Source: Campylobacteraceae bacterium
GTDB lineage: Bacteria > Campylobacterota > Campylobacteria > Campylobacterales > Sulfurovaceae
Direction: 5' to 3'
NCBI GenBank assembly: GCA_026985495.1
Contig: JALSQJ010000013.1
Location: 1 to 20,213, forward strand
Length of the DNA stretch: 20,213 bases
Below are positions 8,364 to 16,110 of the stretch, in pieces. A program made the position numbers and the translations under genes. A model generated the notes under the pieces. The model was not told where the DNA came from and did no database searches. It saw only the letters and a program-made list of their open reading frames with translations. The stretch's first letter is position 1, and each line of letters starts with the position of its first letter.

Positions 8364-9262
8364 CTTTTATCCTTAGAAAAGGCTACAATTAGCCCTGAAA
8401 TTATCACCAACATTATACCTAAAAGGGTTAAACTATCTGGGAATTTATCACCCAATACTATTCCAATAATCAAAGCAAAAACAATATTTGAATAGCTAAT
8501 TGTTCCAACAATACCTGCTTTGGTATATTCATACGCTTTGGTCATTAAAATTTGAGAAAGAGTAGCAGATAGACCCATTAATGTTAAATAGAGCCACTCA
8601 ACCCCTTGGGGCATAACAAATGGTGAAAAGATAAAATCTAAACTTTTAGGTACATCAAGATATGGTGTTATAAGCATAAAAAAAAGAGGTGCTACTGTTC
8701 CTACACCCATAAAGCTCATAACAATAGCTCTTGTATCGTAAAACTCTCTAAGTTCACGAATTGAGGTATAGGCTAACGCAGCTCCAAGACCTGAAAAAAT
8801 TCCTAAAATATCATATTTATTAAACTCTCCTCCAAAAGGTTGAGAGATAAAGACAATACCTGTAAACCCTAAAATAATAGCAAAAATAGCCCACATATTT
8901 AACCTCTCTCCTAAAAAGAGGTAGGCAAAAATAGCTACAAAAAGGGGAGAGGTTTTGTTATAAGTGACTGCCTCTCCTAATGGGATATATGCAATAATAT
9001 AAAAATATGCCAACAGTGCCATAAACCCCATTGCTCCACGGAAAAGAAGTAAAAAAGGACGACCACCTTTTTGTTTTAGAGGGGATTTATAGATAGCATA
9101 CCCTACCAATACTACACCAAAAATATTTCTAAAAAAAGTCACCTCTACCCCTGGTAATACTTGACTAACAACTTTAGCAAAACCACCCATAAAAGCAAAT
9201 GAGAATGAAGCTAAAAGCATAAATAGAACCCCTCTATCAATACTTAATATATATTTTTTCAA
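8360..9262 (-). CDS. DMT-superfamily (EamA) inner-membrane permease, TTG start
   Basis: A 300-residue, very hydrophobic protein with two EamA repeats (about 12-140 and 153-296) and about ten transmembrane helices. The first repeat ends with the typical [20 protein letters not shown] (101-120), which closely resembles EamA carriers of the RhaT/YdcZ-like group. The substrate cannot be told from the sequence; family members move amino acids, nucleotide sugars or other metabolites. The start is TTG at 9262, supported by AAGG 7 nt upstream and by keeping the first helix whole; the next Met is residue 15, inside that helix. It is the first gene of the minus-strand operon and overlaps kdsA by 4 bp, which suggests joint expression but does not prove a role in Kdo metabolism. 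Confidence 0.85.
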   Translation of the reverse strand: MKKYILSIDRGVLFMLLASFSFAFMGGFAKVVSQVLPGVEVTFFRNIFGVVLVGYAIYKSPLKQKGGRPFLLLFRGAMGFMALLAYFYIIAYIPLGEAVTYNKTSPLFVAIFAYLFLGERLNMWAIFAIILGFTGIVFISQPFGGEFNKYDILGIFSGLGAALAYTSIRELREFYDTRAIVMSFMGVGTVAPLFFMLITPYLDVPKSLDFIFSPFVMPQGVEWLYLTLMGLSATLSQILMTKAYEYTKAGIVGTISYSNIVFALIIGIVLGDKFPDSLTLLGIMLVIISGLIVAFSKDKR

Positions 9263-9301
9263 TAGATAACCTTAATTTTTTTTGGAAGTTTAACATCTTT
9301 T

Positions 9302-9307
9302 ATTATA
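9302..9307 (-). promoter_or_regulatory. Candidate -10 promoter of the permease-kdsA operon
   Basis: The minus strand reads TATAAT, 39 bp upstream of the TTG start at 9262, in the 104-bp divergent gap shared with the M23 peptidase gene. It lacks the TG extension seen at proC, der and trpS, so confidence is moderate to low. Confidence 0.4.
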
Positions 9308-9330
9308 AATGTATTTAAGATAGTTTCCGT

Positions 9331-9336
9331 TAAAAT
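9331..9336 (+). promoter_or_regulatory. Candidate -10 box of the M23 peptidase gene
   Basis: TAAAAT, 30 bp upstream of the ATG at 9367, is the best -10 on the plus strand of this gap. It is AT-rich and only five of six bases match the consensus, so it is a weak call. No clear ribosome site precedes the ATG. Confidence 0.25.
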
Positions 9337-9366
9337 GTCTTAAAATTTTAAAGATAAAGATATTAC

Positions 9367-10581
9367 ATGCGTTTTAAATCACTACATCTAATAGTAGTAT
9401 TATTACTTCTATTGACTCAAAATAGTATTGCTAAAGAGTATAAATGGAGCAATAAACTCACCTTCTTAGGTTTTCTAAAAAAATACCATATCCCTAAAAA
9501 AATATACTACAATATGGACAGAGAGGATAGAGAGCTAATTCAAGAGATTCATGCTGGGCAGAGTTATTCTATTTTACGAAAAAAAGGTCGAATAGATACC
9601 ATCAATATTCCAATCTCAGATGAACTGATGCTTCAGATTAAAAAGAACAAAAAAGAGTGGAGAGCAAAATATGTGCCAATTCCCTATAAACTTATTGAGA
9701 AGACCATCTCTATACGCCTAAAGAGTAATGACTTTAAAAAAGATCTATATAAAGCGACCAAAACATGGTATTATGGAAAAGAGCTTGAAGAGGTTTACTC
9801 TAAGACCATTCCTTTTAAAAAGATGAAAAAGGGTGATAGAGTCATTATCTTCTATACTCAAAAATATAGGCATAAAAAAGCATACAGTAGCCCTAGAATT
9901 GATGCATGTATGATTGAGATTAACAAAAAACCTTTTTATGGCTTTAGAATGGAAAACGATAAATATTACGACTCATTAGGGAAACAGTATAAACGAGCCT
10001 ATATCTATACCTCTAAGTTTATTCGACCTATTCCAAACCTAAAGCGTATCTCTAGCTATTTTACTCAACGCCGTTATCACCCTATTTTACACCGTTATAG
10101 AGCCCATTTAGGGATTGATTATGCTGCACGATATGGGAGTAGAATTGTAGCTAGTTCTAAAGGAGAAGTAATCTTTAGAGGCTGGAGAGGTGGTTATGGT
10201 CGTGTAGTTAAGATTAGACACAAAAATAACATTGTAACCATCTATGCACATATGAGTCGTTTTGCTAAAGGTATTAATGTTGGAACTCATGTATCGCAAG
10301 GTCAAACTATTGGGTATGTAGGGAGTTCAGGAAGAAGTACAGGACCACACTGTCACTTTGGACTCTATAAAAATGGACGAGCTGTTAATCCTGGAATCTA
10401 TGTTCATAAAAAAGTGAAAAAAATTATTAAACTAAAAGGGAATGAGTATAAAAAGTTACGAAAGCTTGTAGTTCACTATCGTCCTCAATTTAAAGAGGTA
10501 AAAAATCGTAAAAATAGCATTGTTAAAGAGCAGAGCAGTCGATGTCTCAACTGCTTTAAAAAACTTCCTAAAAGAGATTAG
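9367..10581 (+). CDS. Periplasmic M23 (LytM) peptidoglycan endopeptidase, Csd3/Pgp3-like
   Basis: A zinc peptidase that should cleave peptide cross-links of peptidoglycan. The 404 residues begin with a signal peptide (about 1-22). Residues about 25-225 form the long N-terminal region seen in Csd3/HdpA of Helicobacter pylori (403 residues), whose first domain covers the active site; I infer the same here from length and layout. The LytM domain (about 230-345) has all metal and catalytic residues: H247 and D251 in HLGID, H295 in YAHM, and H328 and H330 in HCHFGLYKNG. Csd3 and Pgp3 set helical cell shape through D,D-endopeptidase and carboxypeptidase activity. A basic C-terminal tail contains C393-x2-C396, which I do not recognise as part of the family core. 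Its stop lies 1 bp from that of the convergent DUF3108 gene. Confidence 0.9.
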   Translation: MRFKSLHLIVVLLLLLTQNSIAKEYKWSNKLTFLGFLKKYHIPKKIYYNMDREDRELIQEIHAGQSYSILRKKGRIDTINIPISDELMLQIKKNKKEWRAKYVPIPYKLIEKTISIRLKSNDFKKDLYKATKTWYYGKELEEVYSKTIPFKKMKKGDRVIIFYTQKYRHKKAYSSPRIDACMIEINKKPFYGFRMENDKYYDSLGKQYKRAYIYTSKFIRPIPNLKRISSYFTQRRYHPILHRYRAHLGIDYAARYGSRIVASSKGEVIFRGWRGGYGRVVKIRHKNNIVTIYAHMSRFAKGINVGTHVSQGQTIGYVGSSGRSTGPHCHFGLYKNGRAVNPGIYVHKKVKKIIKLKGNEYKKLRKLVVHYRPQFKEVKNRKNSIVKEQSSRCLNCFKKLPKRD

Positions 10582-10594
10582 ATTATAATCTCTT
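10572..10594. terminator. Hairpin spanning both convergent stop codons, possible bidirectional terminator
   Basis: A perfect 9-bp inverted repeat, AAGAGATTA (10572-10580) and TAATCTCTT (10586-10594), with a 5-nt loop. It covers the stop codons of the M23 gene (ends 10581) and the DUF3108 gene (ends 10583). On the minus strand the stem runs into TTTT and, a few bases on, a longer T-run, so it fits a terminator for the DUF3108 transcript better. The plus strand has no T-run after it. The stem is AT-rich and so only moderately stable. Confidence 0.45.
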
Positions 10595-11323
10595 CGCTCG
10601 AATATCTCCAAAGAAAATTAAATCTTTTAGCACAGCTTTCTCTGTAATTCCATCATTACCAATGCGTAACATCAACTCACCTTTATCACTTGAAAAAATC
10701 TTTTGATGAATAATAGCTTTTGCATACCATGAGTTACTATTATTACCTACCATCTCTTTGTACTCTCCATACTCACTCTTTTTTGGAATATATATTTCAG
10801 CCTCTCCTCTCTGTTTCTCTGCTCCAACTGCTTTAAAAGTGTAGTGTTTACCCTCTACCCTTTGACCAATTTTTTTATTTAAATTAAAGTATAGAGTCAA
10901 AAGGTCATCAGGTGCATAGAAATCTAAAGTTGTAGTATCGTTGGCATCTTGTTTACCATCTTTCCAATGTTGATATTTCTTAGTGACTGTTCTATTTATA
11001 TGGTCAATCTTATAGACCTTATTTGTTGCTTGAGAACCATGAGATTTAATCACTTGATATAAATCAGAAACCATAAGACCATTTTCAATGTGTCCTTTTG
11101 AAATATGGTGTTCAGTTCTTCCATTTGAAAGTGTTTTTGCAAGACCAGTGGCTTTTAACTCAACATCAATAACATAAGAGTTTTCATCTTTAGTAAGCAC
11201 TGCATTTGCAATTCCAATTTCGCCCAAAATCCCAAACTCTACTTTATAGTCAGCTTTAATTGTTTCAGCTTGAACAACTAAGGTACTCAAAACGATACCT
11301 AGTGATAACAATATTTTTTTCAT
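10583..11323 (-). CDS. Exported DUF3108-family protein
   Basis: A 246-residue protein with a clear signal peptide (about 1-19, ending LVVQA), expected in the periplasm or outer membrane. The mature part starts IKADYKVEFGILGEIGIANA and alternates short strands, ending in GDIRAKRL; this layout, with the segment DFYAPDDLLTLYFNLNKKIG in the middle, fits DUF3108, a family of predicted beta-rich envelope proteins without a settled function. The assignment rests on pattern recognition only. The start ATG is preceded by AAAGGAATATT, a good ribosome site. It is divergent from the MscS-type channel gene and convergent with the M23 peptidase gene. Confidence 0.75.
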   Translation of the reverse strand: MKKILLSLGIVLSTLVVQAETIKADYKVEFGILGEIGIANAVLTKDENSYVIDVELKATGLAKTLSNGRTEHHISKGHIENGLMVSDLYQVIKSHGSQATNKVYKIDHINRTVTKKYQHWKDGKQDANDTTTLDFYAPDDLLTLYFNLNKKIGQRVEGKHYTFKAVGAEKQRGEAEIYIPKKSEYGEYKEMVGNNSNSWYAKAIIHQKIFSSDKGELMLRIGNDGITEKAVLKDLIFFGDIRAKRL

Positions 11324-11385
11324 AATATTCCTTTATTATTTTTAGAAGTGAATTTAATCATATATATGTGTACTAACTGTGTTAA

Positions 11386-11402
11386 TATGATATGAAATCA
11401 TA
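11386..11402. promoter_or_regulatory. Dyad TATGAT-N5-ATCATA, possible operator in the DUF3108/mscS divergent gap
   Basis: A perfect 6-bp dyad with a 5-nt spacer, 17 bp overall, centred at 11394. It covers the place where the -35 contact of the mscS -10 box (11414-11419) would fall, so a protein bound here could repress that promoter. The 133-bp gap is AT-rich, which makes chance dyads more likely. The regulator is unknown. Confidence 0.3.
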
Positions 11403-11410
11403 GTTTATTT

Positions 11411-11419
11411 TGATAAAAT
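11411..11419 (+). promoter_or_regulatory. Extended -10 promoter of the MscS-type channel gene
   Basis: TGATAAAAT: an extended TG followed by TAAAAT (11414-11419), 37 bp upstream of the ATG at 11457. The leader would be about 30 nt and contains AGGGA as a distant ribosome site. Confidence 0.45.
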
Positions 11420-11456
11420 ATGAACTAAAATTTTATATTAGGGAAAAATATTAATA

Positions 11457-12659
11457 ATGAATGAAACAAACTCTACTCAAGCACATGAGATTATTGAACA
11501 GTCACAGGAGATTATTCATAAGTTAGATATAAATTTTTTTCCAGAAGTTCAAAATCTACTTAATAAATTCTATTATGAGAGTGACTATGGAACCTTTTTT
11601 TTAAAAACTTTTTTTGATATTCCACTTGGAAATATTATAGTTGCCATCTCATCATTCTTATTTTTCCTTCTTTTGCGTAAACTATTTGCCAATCTAGCTA
11701 TTAATGTACTTTTACCATTAACAAAAAGAACTAAAAATAGCTATGATGAGCGAATACTCATTGGTCTAAAAGGTCCATTAGCTTTTCTTTTTATTATTAT
11801 AGGAACACGGCTTTTTTTTGCTCTCCTCTTTTTGGAAACTCCAATTATAAATAACATTATAAACTCCATGATTGCCTACAACATATTTTGGGCTATCTAT
11901 GAACTTACCTATGCACTTAGAGGATTGGTTTATCACTTTACAGCCAAGATTAATCCAGAACTATCCTATGAGGTAGGAAATTTTATTTTAGCCATTATTC
12001 GAGGTATTGTATTGACAATTGGCTTAGGTTCTATACTACAAGTTTGGGGAATAAATGTTGCAGGACTCTTTGCAGGACTTGGGATTGGAGGTTTAGCATT
12101 TGCTCTAGCTGCAAAAGATACAGCTGCTAATATATTTGGCTCTGTTGCTCTACTTCTTGACAAATCTATTAAAATTGGTGAGTGGATAAAAATTGGAGAT
12201 GTAGAGGGAACAGTTGAAGATATTGGTATGCGTACTACTAAAATTCGCTCTTTTGGAAAGTCACTTATTACTCTACCTAACCAAGTGATTGCCAACAGCC
12301 CCATTGAGAACTTCTCAAGACGTGGAGTAAGAAGAATAAAAATGACCATTGGAGTTACCTACTCTACAACTAGTGAGCAGATGGAGAAGATTGTTTTAGA
12401 TATAAAAGAGATGTTAAAAAATCATAAAAATATTGCTCAAAAAGAGACCATGTTAGTCAACTTTACCTCTTTTGATGATAGCTCTTTGGGTATCTTTATC
12501 TACACCTTTACTAACACCTCAAATTGGGCAAACTATATGAATATAAAAGAGGATATAAACCTAAAAATCATGAAGATAGTAGAAGATAACAACTCCGACT
12601 TTGCTTTCCCTTCTCAATCGCTATATGTTGAGAGACTACCAACATCAACCAATAATTAA
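11457..12659 (+). CDS. MscS-family mechanosensitive ion channel
   Basis: An inner-membrane channel of the small-conductance mechanosensitive family, which opens under membrane tension during osmotic downshock. The 400 residues comprise an N-terminal non-membrane segment (1-55), about four helices (58-77, 103-125, 135-155, 174-194) and the pore helix TM3 (about 200-232) with the Gly/Ala-rich face AGLFAGLGIGGLAFALAAKD. The beta domain follows, with LLDKSIKIGEWIKIGDVEGTVEDIGMRTTKIR and the signature LPNQVIANSPIENFSRR. Five membrane helices and the GIGGLAFALAAKD pore fit the YnaI-like branch better than the three-helix E. coli MscS; this is inference. It is followed 63 bp later by der, which has its own promoter. 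Confidence 0.93.
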   Translation: MNETNSTQAHEIIEQSQEIIHKLDINFFPEVQNLLNKFYYESDYGTFFLKTFFDIPLGNIIVAISSFLFFLLLRKLFANLAINVLLPLTKRTKNSYDERILIGLKGPLAFLFIIIGTRLFFALLFLETPIINNIINSMIAYNIFWAIYELTYALRGLVYHFTAKINPELSYEVGNFILAIIRGIVLTIGLGSILQVWGINVAGLFAGLGIGGLAFALAAKDTAANIFGSVALLLDKSIKIGEWIKIGDVEGTVEDIGMRTTKIRSFGKSLITLPNQVIANSPIENFSRRGVRRIKMTIGVTYSTTSEQMEKIVLDIKEMLKNHKNIAQKETMLVNFTSFDDSSLGIFIYTFTNTSNWANYMNIKEDINLKIMKIVEDNNSDFAFPSQSLYVERLPTSTNN

Positions 12660-12664
12660 AACTC

Positions 12665-12673
12665 TGCTATAAT
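12665..12673 (+). promoter_or_regulatory. Extended -10 promoter of der
   Basis: TGCTATAAT, a perfect extended -10 element, 49 bp upstream of the der ATG at 12723. Transcription should start near 12680, so the inverted repeat at 12689-12706 would lie in the leader RNA. Confidence 0.65.
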
Positions 12674-12688
12674 TTCAACAATTAAATG

Positions 12689-12706
12689 GTGTAGAGAACT
12701 CTACAC
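12689..12706 (+). promoter_or_regulatory. Leader hairpin upstream of der
   Basis: GTGTAGAG and CTCTACAC form a perfect 8-bp inverted repeat separated by AA; as RNA it would fold into a 7-bp stem with a 4-nt loop. It lies between the predicted transcription start and the start codon and is not followed by a T-run, so it is not a standard terminator. It could stabilise the mRNA 5' end or, as DNA, bind a dimeric regulator. Confidence 0.45.
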
Positions 12707-12722
12707 TCTATATGAAAGATAT

Positions 12723-14138
12723 ATGAATATGACAGAACTAAAAAAAGTTGCCATTCTTGGGCGACCAAATGTAGGGAAAAGCTCCCTATTTAACAGACTT
12801 GTTAGAGATAGAGATGCCATTACTTCTGATGTTGTAGGAACTACTCGTGACATAAAAAAACGTATTGCTACTATCTCTGGTAATCGTGACTTTGAGATTA
12901 TTGATACAGGTGGAATTGACGATAGCACAGAGATGTTTGCAACTGTAAAGAGACTCTCTCTTCGTGCTGCAGATGAAGCAGATATTATTATCTTTATGGT
13001 TGATGGGAAAAATATTCCAGATGAAGAGGATAGAGAGCTTTTTTACCAACTTCAGAGTCTAAATAAGCCAATTGGATTGGTAGTCAATAAGATTGACAAT
13101 GATAAAGATGAATCAATACGATATTGGGACTTTTTAGAGTTTGGAGCAGATAGAACATTTCCTATGTCGGTAAGTCATAACCGTTATATGAATGACTTTT
13201 ATGCATGGCTTGAGGAGTATATCCCAGAGCGTATAGAGGAGGAAGAGTCTCTAAAAGTTGAAGAAGATAATGAATTATCTTTTGAAGATATTATTGAAAT
13301 GGTTCAAGTAGATGAAGTAGAAGAGGAAGATACCGATATTAAAGTTGCTATTATTGGACGAGTTAATACAGGAAAAAGTTCACTACTTAATGCCTTTTTA
13401 AAAGAGGAGCGAGTGGTTGTCTCCCCTGTCGCAGGAACTACTATTGACCCTGTTGATGAGTCACTAGAGTATGCTGACCATAAGATTACATTTGTAGATA
13501 CAGCAGGTATTCGGAAACGTGGTAAAATCTTAGGAATTGAAAAATATGCTTTTGGACGCACTGAAGAGATGTTAGCCAAAGCAGATATTGCACTACTTAT
13601 GATTGATGCAACTGTTGGTGTCTTAGAGCTTGATGAGCGTATTGCCAATCTTATTGAGAAACATAAATTGGGTTGTATTATTGTTCTGAATAAGTGGGAT
13701 ATTCATGGAGATGATGAAGAGACCTATACAAAAGCCGTAGAGAATATTCGTGATGAACTAAAATTTTTAAGTTATGCACCACTCATCACCATCTCTGCTA
13801 AAACAGGTCTTAGAGTACATAAAATTTTAGATGATATTATTGCTATTTATGGACGTTATAAACAGCGTATTCCAACGGCAAAACTCAATGAAGTTCTTAA
13901 ATATGCAATTTCAAGACACCATGTTCCATCTGTCAATGGTGCAGTAGTTAGAATTAAATTTGCAACACAATATGAGATAAAACCACCCAAAATAGCCATT
14001 ATTATGAACCGTCCAGATGGATTACACTTCTCATATAAACGTTATTTAACCAATATCTTTAGAGAAAAATTTGACTTTGAGGGTGTACCGTTAGATATTG
14101 GTGGGCGTAAACGTGGTCAACGCATAGATGATGATTAG
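12723..14138 (+). CDS. der: Ribosome assembly GTPase Der (EngA)
   Basis: An essential double GTPase that helps mature the 50S subunit. The 471 residues hold two G domains and a C-terminal KH-like domain. G domain 1: GRPNVGKS (13-20), DTGG (61-64), NKID (122-125). G domain 2: GRVNTGKS (212-219), then DTAG, NKWD and SAK. Between them is an acidic linker (about 168-205) unusually rich in Glu and Asp. The KH-like end carries RVPLDIGGRKR-like residues (GVPLDIGGRKRG). The first G domain has SVSHNR where many members have SAEHG, a mild change at the G5 loop. The start is ATG at 12723 or 12729; the ribosome site is weak. The gene ends with a 4-bp overlap of the convergent GGDEF-EAL gene. Confidence 0.97.
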   Translation: MNMTELKKVAILGRPNVGKSSLFNRLVRDRDAITSDVVGTTRDIKKRIATISGNRDFEIIDTGGIDDSTEMFATVKRLSLRAADEADIIIFMVDGKNIPDEEDRELFYQLQSLNKPIGLVVNKIDNDKDESIRYWDFLEFGADRTFPMSVSHNRYMNDFYAWLEEYIPERIEEEESLKVEEDNELSFEDIIEMVQVDEVEEEDTDIKVAIIGRVNTGKSSLLNAFLKEERVVVSPVAGTTIDPVDESLEYADHKITFVDTAGIRKRGKILGIEKYAFGRTEEMLAKADIALLMIDATVGVLELDERIANLIEKHKLGCIIVLNKWDIHGDDEETYTKAVENIRDELKFLSYAPLITISAKTGLRVHKILDDIIAIYGRYKQRIPTAKLNEVLKYAISRHHVPSVNGAVVRIKFATQYEIKPPKIAIIMNRPDGLHFSYKRYLTNIFREKFDFEGVPLDIGGRKRGQRIDDD

Positions 14139-16009
14139 AGATGCTCTTTATCTAACTCACTATAAGGTACTGCTTTTGAGAAGTACCAACCCTGTCCATA
14201 CTCCACCCCAAAACTCTTAAGAATATCTACCACCTCTTGATTATCAATAAACTCAGCTACAACTTTAATACTATTCTGCTTACAAAATTCTGCAAATGTT
14301 TTCACAATACTATAGGCTTTTTTATCATGATGAATCTCTGAAATAATACTCCCATCAATTTTTAAATAATCTATAGATAGATTCAAAAGATGATTCAAGT
14401 TTGAGTAACCAGAACCAAAATCATCAATACATATTTTATAGCCAAAGAGTTTAAGTTTTTGAATAGAGAGCTCAACTTTTTGATAATCAATACTCTTATT
14501 TTCTAAAATTTCAATCAATAACCTATCTGATAAATCCGAGTTTTGTGCCAAGATAGCTAAAATAGAGTCATTGATTAAATCATCAGCCGAAAGGTTAATT
14601 GATATTTTTATTTTAGAGTCGCCTCGTAACTTATCAACATTGAATTCAATAACCCGTTTTGTTAAATAGGTATAGAGATAAGAGTCCTCTAAATCTGGTA
14701 AAATTTTATCTGGAAAAATTACATGCTCTCCATCTTCAATACGCAACAGAGCCTCATAATGGTGTAACTCTCTAGTCTCTAAATTTCTAATAGCTTGATA
14801 GTAACATACCAATTTATCAGATTCAATCATCTCTTTTAGTCTCTCTCTATAGAGCTTTTTTGTTTGACTAATATCAAAGTATGAGATACTATTTCGTCCA
14901 CTATGTTTCGCTTCATAGAGAGCTGTATCTGCTTTATGAATAACATCTTGAAGTGACTTCTCAATAGTTGTGTTAAGCAGTATCCCCTGTGAGATAGTCA
15001 AACTAAATTTCTCATTCTCTACAGTAAAAATAGTTCTCTCTACAGCTACTCGAATATTCTCAAAAAGAGTACGTACCTGCTCTTCTCTCTTATATCTCTT
15101 AGAAATAAAGAGTAAAAACTCTTCACCACTGTACTGAATAAACATATCATTCTTATCTAACCATGATGAGATAATATTGATAACAGAGATAATCACGTTA
15201 TCCCCATTCTTTTGACCATACATTGTGTTGATACGTTTAAAAAAATCGATATCAACCAATGATACATAGTAGTTTTTATACTCAATCTTATCATAATTAT
15301 CAGTCATATAGACTCTATTAAGTGTATTGGTTTTAGAGTTATAATAGATTTTATATTTACTATATCTAGTATAAATAATATAACATATAAAGATAAAGAT
15401 AAGTACCAATATAATAAAAAACATATAAGTTAGGAACTTTACACTAACATTTAGTAAAGAAGTTAATTGGCTCTCTTTATAATCAACAACCAATAGAGCT
15501 ACCGTTTTATTTTGTTGAACAATAGGTTTTACCAAAGTAAATGCAAGATTTTCAATATCTTTTTGAATAGTAATTCGCTTCTCTTTAGAGTTTACTACCT
15601 CTTTAAAAAGTTCAACATCTTCAGGAATAAATGGTTCATTATAAGAGCTATCACTATCTGCATCTAGTAGAAAAAAGTATTTTCCATCTGCAATATAGAG
15701 TACATATATTGACTCGATATTTTCATTTTTAAACAAAGAGAGTGTCTCTTCATTTTTTATTCGTAACTCTTCAGTTTGGATATTTGAACGTACAAAAGAG
15801 CTATCTTTCTTTACAAATTTATCAAGAATATTTGAAGAGGTAGAATCAACCACTCCAATAGCTTTAAAGAGAAGAACCTCTTTTAATTTATCTTCATAAA
15901 CTCCTAAATTTTTATAAGAGAATAGAAGAGTAAAAAGAAATAATAGATAAGCAATAACTGCATAATAATAGCCTCTATTATTGTTAAAAAAAATAAATTT
16001 ATTATGCAC
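14135..16009 (-). CDS. Membrane-bound GGDEF-EAL protein (c-di-GMP turnover), GTG start
   Basis: A 624-residue inner-membrane signalling protein. Layout: TM1 (about 14-31), a periplasmic sensor region (32-190) resembling a Cache/PAS fold (for example GKYFFLLDAD and TLVKPIVQQNKTVALLVVDY), TM2 (191-213), GGDEF domain (about 225-378) and EAL domain (about 385-620). The GGDEF motif reads SGEEF (294-298) and the inhibitory RxxD site is lost (DKND, 285-288), so any cyclase activity would lack product inhibition. The EAL catalytic set looks complete: EAL 419-421, N472, E500, D529 and D530 in DDFGSGYS, K550, E586, Q606, so phosphodiesterase activity is likely. The start is GTG at 16009, with AGGA upstream and an in-frame stop just before it. 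A small exported protein lies upstream on the same strand and may be its partner. Confidence 0.92.
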   Translation of the reverse strand: MHNKFIFFNNNRGYYYAVIAYLLFLFTLLFSYKNLGVYEDKLKEVLLFKAIGVVDSTSSNILDKFVKKDSSFVRSNIQTEELRIKNEETLSLFKNENIESIYVLYIADGKYFFLLDADSDSSYNEPFIPEDVELFKEVVNSKEKRITIQKDIENLAFTLVKPIVQQNKTVALLVVDYKESQLTSLLNVSVKFLTYMFFIILVLIFIFICYIIYTRYSKYKIYYNSKTNTLNRVYMTDNYDKIEYKNYYVSLVDIDFFKRINTMYGQKNGDNVIISVINIISSWLDKNDMFIQYSGEEFLLFISKRYKREEQVRTLFENIRVAVERTIFTVENEKFSLTISQGILLNTTIEKSLQDVIHKADTALYEAKHSGRNSISYFDISQTKKLYRERLKEMIESDKLVCYYQAIRNLETRELHHYEALLRIEDGEHVIFPDKILPDLEDSYLYTYLTKRVIEFNVDKLRGDSKIKISINLSADDLINDSILAILAQNSDLSDRLLIEILENKSIDYQKVELSIQKLKLFGYKICIDDFGSGYSNLNHLLNLSIDYLKIDGSIISEIHHDKKAYSIVKTFAEFCKQNSIKVVAEFIDNQEVVDILKSFGVEYGQGWYFSKAVPYSELDKEHL

Positions 16010-16052
16010 TCTCTTTTCCTATTTTTAAAGATTATCTCATTGAATATAGACT

Positions 16053-16061
16053 ATTTTAACA
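16053..16061 (-). promoter_or_regulatory. Extended -10 promoter of the GGDEF-EAL gene
   Basis: The minus strand reads TGTTAAAAT (TG extension plus TAAAAT), 44 bp upstream of the GTG start, inside the 101-bp gap after the small exported-protein gene. The GGDEF-EAL gene may thus be transcribed on its own as well as by readthrough. Confidence 0.4.
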
Positions 16062-16110
16062 TAAAAATGTGCCTAATTGTGAATATTAAACTTTTAATCT
16101 AATTTATTAT

